Positions 29,479 to 38,295 of a DNA stretch of 43,290 nucleotides are shown here, in pieces. The notes beneath the pieces are model-generated. The model made no database searches. It worked only from the letters and a program-made list of their open reading frames with translations, and was not told the origin of the DNA. Source of the stretch: Stentor coeruleus (taxonomy: Eukaryota > Ciliophora > Heterotrichea > Heterotrichida > Stentoridae); contig MPUH01000611.1 in NCBI GenBank assembly GCA_001970955.1, positions 1 through 43,290 on the forward strand. The letters are read 5' to 3'. A program made the translations under genes and the position numbers. Positions within the stretch are counted from its first letter, which is position 1. The number at the start of each line of letters is the position of its first letter.

Positions 29479-29585
29479 TATAAAAACGAAAATTCAGTGG
29501 GAAATATGTAATGATTCATTTTAGATAAAAAATAAGGTTTTTAGAAGACTTTTAAAGTAATGTAATGTTTCTTTATAATATTTAA

Positions 29586-30326
29586 ATGCTTAGTGTGGAA
29601 AGAATTGAAAATACTCTTCAGATTGGCAAATCCACATGCCAAATGTGCAATATACTACCTTTAGAATCGAGTAAGGGACTTTCTAGTGGGCATTTAGAGG
29701 TGTTTAAGACAGAATCAGAACTCTGCTTACGCCCTGGCTCGCCAGAACGTTATAAGTCGACGATAAACTTTGAAGGAATAACTCCACATACTAAAATATC
29801 ATCACAAAAAGATTCTTTTAGCCAGTGCTCTTTCCCTGATGCGAAAAATTTTCATAAGAACTGCCAAACTCCTATTAAAGACTTATCTTTATCACTAGAT
29901 TTCTCTATTGAAGATGTTCCAGATATAGGAACATCATTTTTCTCATCAGCCAATGAAGCGCGAGAAATGCCACTATTTGAAAGTGCAAAAGAAACCGAAA
30001 AAGACAACCCTGTATCCAACTCCTTCGCCAGCACAAACACCAAAGCTCATAAACTCTACGACGAAATCCTTAAACTCCGAACAGAAATAAAAAAACCTTA
30101 CAAAAATAACTGCAAAATCGAATGCAGTAAGTGCTGCAAAATGATAGTAACAGATCTAAAAATCACTTATCCAACAAGCTCTATGTAATTTCTATACAGA
30201 CTCGAGAAACTTCTATGTTCTCTATGCATTTCTGCAGATAAAGCTGTCAAATGTACATACTTTTGTAATAACTGCAAGCGATTTATAACACTACGGATCG
30301 ATGAACTCGAGTTTAATTTTAATTAA
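29586..30326 (+). CDS. LITAF-like zinc-binding protein
   Basis: The spliced product is 241 residues. Residues 1-175 are Ser-rich and probably disordered, with Cys pairs near the start (CQMCNI). A 15-nt intron at 30185-30199 replaces an early stop and joins TYPTSS to ILEKLLCSLCISADK. The C-terminal domain then has an N-terminal Cys knuckle (CSKCCKMIVTDLKI), a hydrophobic stretch, CSLCISADKAVKC, and a second knuckle FCNNCKRFI. This order matches the LITAF zinc ribbon, in which two CxxC knuckles flank a membrane-dipping segment on endosomal or lysosomal membranes. The hydrophobic part is shorter than usual, so another zinc ribbon is possible. It follows the MYB gene by about 107 bp on the same strand. 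Confidence 0.55.
30185..30199 (+). other. 15-nt spliceosomal intron
   Basis: GTAATTTCTATACAG: GT...AG with A at position 10. Removing it extends the frame by about 42 codons and completes a paired-Cys zinc domain, strong support for the splice. Confidence 0.9.
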
Positions 30327-30373
30327 ACTTAGTTAGATTATATAAACTCAAAATATTAAAAATTAATAAAAAT

Positions 30374-33163
30374 TCACTTAAGCCCTACAATTCTCTGGCC
30401 TGTATTTGATAAAGTCCTTCTTGGAGCTACTGTTCTATTAGTAGCAGGTTCTATTCTACTAGTATTCAAGCTTTTTAACTGATTTTCTTTAGCTCTTATA
30501 GTATTTTTTTTAACTATTTGGGTTCTATTTTTCCCAGTAAACGACATATCCATTTTCCCAAAAATACTTTTAGTCTTATCAACTTCTTCTTCACTTTCAT
30601 CTGAATCTGAGCATGGTTTGGCCATTGTACTTAAATCAACTATAGTCTGTTCATATGACCTCATTTGAGATTCTTCTAATAAAGCTATAGCATCCTTCCT
30701 TGCAGTTTCTGAACGACCTTGAGTATCAATTCTTAAATTCCAGTTAGGATCTTCACCTACAATTAATGTCCCCATTCTCACACCTTGTAAATTCCATATA
30801 TGCACTCTATAATCAAAAGAACTGCTTACAAGGTAGTTTAAACCTTCTAATAAAGATATATGAATAATTCCTTCTTCATGGGCTTTCCACTCATTAACTT
30901 TTTTCATATCCTCAGGAACAATTTTCTTATACAATGGATCATTACCAATACTCCCTAAAGTCATAAGTATTGATATTCTATCTTGAGGTTCTCCAACAAT
31001 ATCCTCTCTTCTATTTCCAAATCTTTGTAGTTTATATAATAATGATGATATATTCCAACTATGAATATTCCCTAAATCATCTCCACCATATAATGTTGAT
31101 GAAGTTTCATCCCAGTCTAATGTTCTTACTGGGCACATATCTGTACCTCCTGTATCTTTAGTTACTTTATTTGGAAGTTTTAATAATAAAGTGTTTTTCA
31201 TGTTACTTGGAGCTACTGCCCAGAAATAAAAATAACCAATAAGATCTGTAGCTATTAAGCAATCATGAGGATTTAAGAATTTTACAGCTTTAACCTCACC
31301 ATCATGATCTATAAGTTCAGTTTCTTGTCTTAATGTTCGAAGATTAGTTATAAGAATAGTCCCATCATCACTACATGAAGCTAGGTATTTGCCTTCAACT
31401 TTGAGATCGATACCATTGACAATGTTGTTGTGCTTGATTTGATCAAAACGAATCGAACCTTTTTCTCCACCTCGTGAGTCATCATGTACATGAACTTTGT
31501 GGTCCCAAGAACTTGATATTAAATACCTGAATTCAGACCAGAAGATTAATGAAGTTACTTCTCCTTTATGTTTTTTAAACTTTTTAATCTTGGACCCATT
31601 TTTCACTTTAAATGTAACAACCCTTCCTTTTGAGTCTCCTAAAAAAAGTTTTCTTTTTTTGTTGTCCAGTTGAATTGTTGTAATATCATCAGGGGTCAGA
31701 TTCCTAAAAACTCTAACCAGTTTACCATTAGCACAATTCCATATTTTTATACACGAAGGGTGTGCGGTGATAAAAGTATTGTATAAAGAATTATAAAGGC
31801 ACATAAGGGGAATACCCTCATCAACTTTATTTTGATCTTTAGGCTCTTCATAAGTATACATATGTAATCTTTTTGCTCCTGCAATAATTTTTTTCTCAGG
31901 ATACGTCACAGAAAACGCATTTAGCTCTGCAACAGGGGCATTAAAGCTTTGTATACAAGTAAAAGTCCTAATATCCCATATCTTAAACATTCCAGATATA
32001 TCTGCAGTAACTAACTGATGGGAATCTGGTACACATTTAATACCAACAAGGCTATGAATATGACCAGAAAGCTTGTAAATATACTTATTAACATAAGGAT
32101 TCCAAACATAAGCTGCTCTATCAAGCCCAGCAGAAAACAAACATCCAACAGTTGAACTCCAGTCAAGTGAATATATCCCTTTATTAAGTTTAATCATTTT
32201 TCTGTTTGGTGTGAGAAATGGTATATCCCATAATAAAATCTGCCCATCAAGGTCGCTTGTAGCTAAAATTTTGAGTTTTGGTATTGGGAGCATTGCTGTT
32301 ACTGCTTTATTCCCATGATGAAAATCTTTATGTTTTGGGAATGTATTTGATTGAGAAATCCTTTGTGAAGTATCTTGAAGGTTCCAATAGTAAATCATCC
32401 CTTCTGGTCCCCCTGCATATAAAATGTTTTCAAAATATGTTAGGACTATAGGGATTATTGGACTTGTGATTTTTTGCATCATGTTATATGTTGAGTCTTC
32501 CCATAAGATTATTGATAAATCATTTGAACTTGTTGCCACAAGATTACGCTCGTGGATGTGATAAGCGCTTATTACAGCGCCAGTATGGCCTTTGACATCT
32601 CGATCGAACTTGCCGTTTTTCATGTTATAAACTTTGAAGCGCTTGTTATCTCTTTCAGTTACTATTAAATGCTTTGTGTGAGGAAAATAGTTTAGATACT
32701 CGATATCGTTGTCGTGCTTTACTGTATCCCGCCACTCAGCTTGTTTGTAATTTTTAATTACATCAACGAAGCCTTGCTCTTTTCGGACAAGGCCAATTTC
32801 TATAATATAGTTAGAGAACTCGTCCCATTCTAAGTGTTTATCATCGTTAACGTCAATCTCGGCAAAAAGCTCGTTTAATGAATTTACAAGACTAACTTTG
32901 TCTTTGATTTCAGGAAGATGATGCAGCATAATGTTGATGAATTGGTTTTTCAATAGACCTTCTTCTTTAAGTTTGAAGTCTTTTTTGATTTTTGATAGTT
33001 TACGGTAGTCAAGGAGATTGATTGAAATCATTTTGTCGCCGGCTAGGAGCTTACTATCAGAGCCATCACCTATTTCCCCATCTTCATCACCAAATTCATC
33101 TTCGCTTATATGGCTACTGCTTTCTTCTTTTTGGATTTTTGAGTTCGAGTTTTCTTCTTCCAT
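30374..33163 (-). CDS. EF-hand and WD40-repeat protein (WDR49/WDR64-like)
   Basis: 929 residues, a probable axonemal, ciliary or cortical scaffold. Residues 1-45 are acidic. An EF-hand lies at about 95-122 with loop DVNDDKHLEWDE (104-115), which has the Asp/Asn/Asp and final Glu needed for Ca2+. Repeated WD40 blades follow from about 165 to 790, for example VATSSNDLSIILWED, ILATSDLDGQILLWD, LVTADISGMFKIWD, LISSSWDHKVHVHD and LVSSSFDYRVHIWN. The number of blades suggests two seven-bladed propellers. The C-terminal 130 residues are acidic then basic and Thr-rich, probably disordered. EF-hand followed by two propellers is the layout of WDR49/WDR64/WDY proteins of motile cilia. The frame ends at TGA. 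The start is the only suitable ATG. Confidence 0.85.
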   Translation of the reverse strand: MEEENSNSKIQKEESSSHISEDEFGDEDGEIGDGSDSKLLAGDKMISINLLDYRKLSKIKKDFKLKEEGLLKNQFINIMLHHLPEIKDKVSLVNSLNELFAEIDVNDDKHLEWDEFSNYIIEIGLVRKEQGFVDVIKNYKQAEWRDTVKHDNDIEYLNYFPHTKHLIVTERDNKRFKVYNMKNGKFDRDVKGHTGAVISAYHIHERNLVATSSNDLSIILWEDSTYNMMQKITSPIIPIVLTYFENILYAGGPEGMIYYWNLQDTSQRISQSNTFPKHKDFHHGNKAVTAMLPIPKLKILATSDLDGQILLWDIPFLTPNRKMIKLNKGIYSLDWSSTVGCLFSAGLDRAAYVWNPYVNKYIYKLSGHIHSLVGIKCVPDSHQLVTADISGMFKIWDIRTFTCIQSFNAPVAELNAFSVTYPEKKIIAGAKRLHMYTYEEPKDQNKVDEGIPLMCLYNSLYNTFITAHPSCIKIWNCANGKLVRVFRNLTPDDITTIQLDNKKRKLFLGDSKGRVVTFKVKNGSKIKKFKKHKGEVTSLIFWSEFRYLISSSWDHKVHVHDDSRGGEKGSIRFDQIKHNNIVNGIDLKVEGKYLASCSDDGTILITNLRTLRQETELIDHDGEVKAVKFLNPHDCLIATDLIGYFYFWAVAPSNMKNTLLLKLPNKVTKDTGGTDMCPVRTLDWDETSSTLYGGDDLGNIHSWNISSLLYKLQRFGNRREDIVGEPQDRISILMTLGSIGNDPLYKKIVPEDMKKVNEWKAHEEGIIHISLLEGLNYLVSSSFDYRVHIWNLQGVRMGTLIVGEDPNWNLRIDTQGRSETARKDAIALLEESQMRSYEQTIVDLSTMAKPCSDSDESEEEVDKTKSIFGKMDMSFTGKNRTQIVKKNTIRAKENQLKSLNTSRIEPATNRTVAPRRTLSNTGQRIVGLK

Positions 33164-33404
33164 TTAAATATTTTATGGGTTTAACAAATATAACTGGAGA
33201 TAATGTTTTGAAATAAGATTTAAGGGTTTTTAGTTAGAAATAAGAACTTAGATATTATGCTTTTTTTGTTAAAAAACTTTGAAATATAATTGATGGGTAA
33301 AATATATGAATTATGATAAGCTTTTTGTTTAGTTAGAGGATGAGTTATCTTATTCGATATTTTTCATAAACATTTCTAGTAATGTTATTAGATTATTAGT
33401 TTAA

Positions 33405-33878
33405 CAATTATACCCATATATTATAGCAGTACAAACAAAGGATAATTTGATTTTTATATCATCAACAAAAGAAGCATATCTTTACAATACAACAACATTT
33501 GCTTTAGAAAAAAAAATCTATTTAATGAAGATGAATAGTTTGATTGCTGTTGATGCAAATTTTAAATATGGTTTGTTTATAGAGGATTCTATAAAATTAC
33601 AGCTAATTGATATAAACTCTTTAATGACAATACATGGAGAGTATAGATTTTGGAAGATGCTTAAGGAGGTTATTTTCACTGAGGATGAAAAATTAGTTTT
33701 AGGATGGTGTTATAAAGGTATTGTGAGGGTTTGGGATATTAAAAGTAAAAAAATGTTAATGAAAGCTAATATCGAAGAGTATGAAAATTTAGAGAAAGTG
33801 AAATTTAGTAGGTTTCCCAGGTATATTATAGGTTCAGCAAAAGATAGAGTTTATGTGTGGAAGATGAGGACTTATTAG
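33405..33878 (+). pseudogene. 5'-truncated WD40 paralogue fragment
   Basis: A 157-codon frame with no ATG near its beginning (a TAA is at 33402) ends at TAG. Its content (KLQLIDINSLMTI, YKGIVRVWDIKSKKML, IIGSAKDRVYVWKM) lines up with the last part of the next gene: IED..KL and Y.GI.RVWD are shared, and both end right after the last blade. It therefore looks like the 3' end of a second gene copy whose 5' two-thirds are missing. It lies only 20 bp before the intact-looking paralogue. A missing exon cannot be wholly excluded. Confidence 0.5.
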
Positions 33879-33898
33879 ATTTTAATTAAGAATTTTTA

Positions 33899-36160
33899 AT
33901 GAATTTATACTATATGAAAAGACTTTTAAATCAAAATATCCCTGTTCAAGAAAAAGAAGGTGTATTAAAAATTGCATATGGAATAAGTATCCCACAAATA
34001 TTAATTGATTGTGGTGATGTTTCTTCTATGAAGACAACATTCTGTGGTATCTATCTTTTAATTCTTTCTAAGAATTATTCAATTTACATATATAACATTA
34101 AAACTTACAAGCTAGACTCTATACTGAACTTAAAAGAGATTTTTAAGTATCTTATTTTATCAAAACTCTCACCCAAAGCTTATATTTTCACTAAAGATAT
34201 AGAAAATCATATTCCGATATGGAACATGGAGACTAGAAAATATGATGATAAATTATCTTTGAAAATTTCTTTACAAATTATGGACCCAATGTTTTCATAC
34301 AATGAAAATTACTTAATATACACATTCTCAAACAAATTACAAATTTATTGTTTATCAAAACAAATATTTCTTGACACAAAAATAAAAAAATATAACATAG
34401 AAATATTTTCCTCACTAAACTGTAGTCAAAAAGGTAGGAATTAATACTGATAATAATAAATTATTATGTCTATACGACATAGATACTAAATCCCTTAATG
34501 AACTTTATTTACTAAACAAAGGGATTATCAGAAATCTTATAATAAATCAAGATGATTCAAAAACATTTATATCAAGTCTTGAACAGTTTTTTATTTATGT
34601 TAGAGTTTATAATCTTGACAATAATGAAATTATACAATTAAGTGTCACTCAAGGAGTATTTTATGGTATTAATTTATCAGGGACAGAAGATTATATTATT
34701 ATAAACAGATATGAAAAATGTGAAGTTTATGATATGACATCATGGCAAAAAGTTAAAGAGTTTGAATATTGCTTATATTGTCCTATACCACATAGTAAAA
34801 ATATGATACTTAAGCTTGGTGAATGCTTTTTTCAAAGAGGAAATAGTTTTAGAACTCTAAATATTGCCAATATTTTTTATGAGAACAGAAATAAACATAT
34901 TTATGAATCTTTGAATATAGATGCATGTGCTATATCACCAGATTGTAATAAAATACTTTGTTCGTGTAGTGATTATTCACTAAGAATGTTCTCATTAGCA
35001 AGTACTGAAGTTTTAAATATTTTTGTATGCCACTCAAGTAACATTATTCATATTACCATACCTTTTCTCGCAATGAAAAAGCAGTGCTTTGGCAAGCAAA
35101 GTCTATGAAAATATTATCAACAATGAGCACAAAAAACTACGAAATAACAGTTGNTTATGGGAGAATAAGCATATAGTCACCTTTTCTCGCAATGAAAAAG
35201 CAGTGCTTTGGCAAGCAAAGTCTATGAAAATATTATCAACAANACCATACCTTTTCTCGCAATGAAAAAGCAGTGCTTTGGCAAGCAAAGTCTATGAAAA
35301 TATTATCAACAATGAGCACAAAAAACTACGAAATAACAGTTGCAAAAATAAACTCTACAGAAGAATTTCTAGCTTTCGACATAGGTATCGGTATAATTCA
35401 ACTTAAAAATCTTATATCAGGAAAAGTCAAAGATATAACTATGTACGACAAAGTTCATATAGTAAACTTAGCTTTTACAAAAGGCAATTATTTAATAGTA
35501 CTCAATATTATGAATAAAATAAACACAATTAATCTTTTCAATACTGAAACAAGATCTCTGCTTAATGGTTATCAAATATGCCAGGTTCCATATTTTAACG
35601 AGTCTTTTATCTACTCAACCAATTTTCCAAAATCTTTTACATACAAAATAGCTTTGATGAAAATGCTTGATAATAAACAATTCTGTATTTGTAAAGTTCA
35701 TGATATCTCTAATCTGCTAATGAATACCTACAAAGATACTTTTTTTATATACTGTAAACCTTATTTATCTATATATTCACTTGAGACCTTTGAATGTATT
35801 AATAAATTTTTAATATACAGTGGAAGCCTTATATCAAAATGTTTCAACCCTTATAAAGCTATTTTAATAGAAGATTATACCAAATTAAAATTTATAACAC
35901 TAGACAAAGAGTCTATTCAATATCAAACTGAGTTTTATAATTGCTTTTCAGATATCTGCCTTGATTCATCCAAAAAGCATGTCGCTACAAAAGGATATGA
36001 AGGGATATTCAGAGTTTGGGACCTCCACACAAAAGTTCTAAAAATCACTTCAATAAAAGACCCTTTCGATACATTTGCTACGATGACTTTTTCTAAAGCA
36101 ATCAAATACTTCATTACTTCAGCAAACTTATCAATCAAAGTCTATCGCCTAAAACCCTAA
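33899..36160 (+). CDS. WD40-repeat protein, interrupted by a 1-nt shift and an assembly join
   Basis: Three frames make one protein of roughly 690-750 residues. Part 1 starts at the ATG 33899 (an in-frame TAA lies upstream) and runs to about 34430. The frame then moves by one base within CAAAAAGGTAGG and stays open from about 34447 to 35060. The last part runs from about 35179 to the TAA at 36158. WD-like blades include KIYNIKTYKL-type strands, LLCLYDIDTKSL, CEVYDMTSWQKV, AVLWQAKSMKIL and GIFRVWDLHTKVL. The second break coincides with two Ns (35154, 35243) and three copies of one segment. The short piece between the Ns carries 25 nt that put the two flanking frames back in phase. I judge it a real gene damaged in assembly, with the 1-nt shift unresolved. 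Confidence 0.6.
35055..35342. repeat. Triplicated segment at two assembly joins
   Basis: Copy A (35055-35153) and copy C (35244-35342) are identical 99-mers starting ACCATACC and ending AACAGTTG. Copy B (35179-35242) shares the core from CCTTTTCTCGC to ATTATCAACAA. The single Ns at 35154 and 35243 sit at the copy borders. This is the mark of overlapping contigs joined end to end and not a genomic repeat. Confidence 0.8.
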
Positions 36161-36209
36161 TTTCAATAAAAATTTTATTCTCATATATCTTTACTACATA
36201 ATTTCTAAG

Positions 36210-37682
36210 CTAATTTATTACGAATTTAGTTACTAACAAAGAAAAGCTCTCATAATCCAAAGAAGTCGTCCCATTAGCCTCCTGCATGAGTTTTGCTAAA
36301 TTTTCATAATCCGTGCATTTAAAATATGTATCAAAGTCTGTAGGACTAATAATCCCATTACAATCAAAATCCAGTATATTAAAAGCTTGCATTAGTAAAT
36401 TTTTATCTGTAAGGTCACAAAGTAAACCTATAAATTCATCTTTTGTCACACAGCCTCTTCTATCTAAATCAAATTTCTTTATAATCTGATGAGCTCTATG
36501 TGAAAGTTCTTGTTTATTTAAAACCCTTTCTATGTTATTTACTATATCACTTTCCATAAGCATTTCACTTCCATCAATATCAAGTTCATTCCATAAACCT
36601 TCAAGACCATTAAGATCATGAAGGACATTTAAAGTAGAGAGGATTTTATATACAGCAATTTTGATTTTATTGGAAAGTTTGATTTTTAGAGAAAAGCTTG
36701 AATCAGGTTTTATGCTTTTTATTGTTCTCATGAGTTTTTTTATTGCTTGTTTGTTGTTTTCTTTTTGGTATTTTTTGATGAGAGGCATTTCAAGGATTTT
36801 TTGTGCGTTGGGACGATTTTTTACTTCTAGGATTTTTTTGATGAACTTTTTGACGAGTTTAGATTGGGCTTTCCAGTTTTCAGAACGGATAAAGTCGCGA
36901 CCTTGGACGCATTTGGATAACTTGCGGAAGTCTGAGGATTGGAAGGGCTGATGGCCAGTAACCATTGTGAAAAAAATCACACCAGCTGACCATTCATCGC
37001 ATAGCTCAGTATAGTTTTCTTGAAAAACCTCAGGAGCCATATACATTGGAGAGCCATACTTATATCTCATGGGGCCATTCATTTTGATTGCCCCACTAAA
37101 TCCTATAATTTTAACTTTTTTCTTATCATTATCAGCAAACATTATATTTTCAATGCATAAGCCTCTGTGACAGTATCCTTTTGAATGTATGAATTTAATA
37201 GCTTCAATTATTTGAATATAAATCCCAAGGCTATCATCAACTGATAAACGATCTAGATACAATAGTTCAAATAGCTCTCCACCTTTGCAAAAGTCAGTTA
37301 CTAGGTGAATATATTTAGAATCAAAATACACATCATAAAGACGAATGATATTTGGATGATTAAGCTCTGACAAGGCTTTTATTTCGTTTAATATAAGTTC
37401 GAAGTTCATTAAGGGATGACTTGTAAAAGAAACACTACTATTAGAGAATATTGCATCCGCTATGTAATAAGATTTAATTGCCCGTTTTAGATTTAAGTCT
37501 CTATGAATACAGTTTCGGAACTGTGCAATTGATGAACGAGCAGTCCCTTCTAACGGATACCCTATATGATATTTCTCTCTAATATTTCCCCCAAATTCAT
37601 GTAGGACAGTTGTAGTCTTTTCTATGGTTCCTTTCATCTCAACATACTTATCATGCATAAATTTTAGCTCTTCAGTTTCCAT
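36210..37682 (-). CDS. CDPK-like pseudokinase with EF-hands
   Basis: 490 residues with the calcium-dependent protein kinase layout: kinase domain at about 38-304, junction helix, then EF-hands. The ATP-site Lys is present (RAIK, Lys70). The catalytic loop is HRGLCIEN (172-179), so the HRD Asp is Gly174 and the loop Lys is Cys176. The DFG motif reads GFS (194-196), losing the metal-binding Asp. MAPE (215-218) and DEWSAGVIFF remain, so the fold is kept. EF loops are at 368-379 (DIDGSEMLMESD), 405-416 (DLDRRGCVTKDE) and 438-449 (DFDCNGIISPTD), plus a degenerate fourth near 468-480. It probably works as a Ca2+-responsive scaffold or regulator and not as an enzyme. There is no N-terminal MG.C acylation signal. 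Confidence 0.9.
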   Translation of the reverse strand: METEELKFMHDKYVEMKGTIEKTTTVLHEFGGNIREKYHIGYPLEGTARSSIAQFRNCIHRDLNLKRAIKSYYIADAIFSNSSVSFTSHPLMNFELILNEIKALSELNHPNIIRLYDVYFDSKYIHLVTDFCKGGELFELLYLDRLSVDDSLGIYIQIIEAIKFIHSKGYCHRGLCIENIMFADNDKKKVKIIGFSGAIKMNGPMRYKYGSPMYMAPEVFQENYTELCDEWSAGVIFFTMVTGHQPFQSSDFRKLSKCVQGRDFIRSENWKAQSKLVKKFIKKILEVKNRPNAQKILEMPLIKKYQKENNKQAIKKLMRTIKSIKPDSSFSLKIKLSNKIKIAVYKILSTLNVLHDLNGLEGLWNELDIDGSEMLMESDIVNNIERVLNKQELSHRAHQIIKKFDLDRRGCVTKDEFIGLLCDLTDKNLLMQAFNILDFDCNGIISPTDFDTYFKCTDYENLAKLMQEANGTTSLDYESFSLLVTKFVIN

Positions 37683-38295
37683 ATTTTATCTAGAAATAGC
37701 ATCGAATTCTATTAGATAATGATTATGGTAATTATTATTGTTTTCCTTGTTGCTAAGCATTTCAGGCACTTTAGTCAAAAAAATACAAAAGTTTTTATGA
37801 CAAAAAATGCAAGTTATTAATGTTCATAGTGTAGACTTACCTTAATTAAACCCTTGCTAAACCTAAATATTTTTAACTATTTTTACATTTTATTGTATTA
37901 TTTCTTATCTTATCAAAGTTAAACTATACTTTTTCTCCTTTATCGTTATTATTTATATATTTGTATATTTTTTTTTCTCAGATCTTCATACTACCACCAG
38001 CATTTCTCTTGTATTGTTGCAAATCTCCAAAATAATCTCACTTTAACAAAAATTCAACATTGCATCTACCATTAATTTCTACAAAATACACCTTTTAAAT
38101 TCCATAACTCTACTTAGTAACTAAAACCCCTTAACCTAAAAATAATCTTATAAAACTACAACCTTAATTCCTTAATTTTCTTAACAAATTTTTAATTAGC
38201 ATCATAAAAGCCTATGTTTTTTTAACCACACTTTCAATACCTCCAACAAAATTATCATGAGAAAAAATGTGATAATTAAACTTATAGTTAAATTA
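37683..38295. other. A+T-rich intergenic region
   Basis: Promoter side of the CDPK-like gene and 3' flank of the ANK-kinase gene, both on the minus strand. No frame or RNA gene recognised. Confidence 0.4.

Noticed and set aside
33022-33216. 64-codon plus-strand frame over the EF-hand/WD40 start
   Set aside because: Antisense shadow of the acidic N-terminus of the minus-strand gene.
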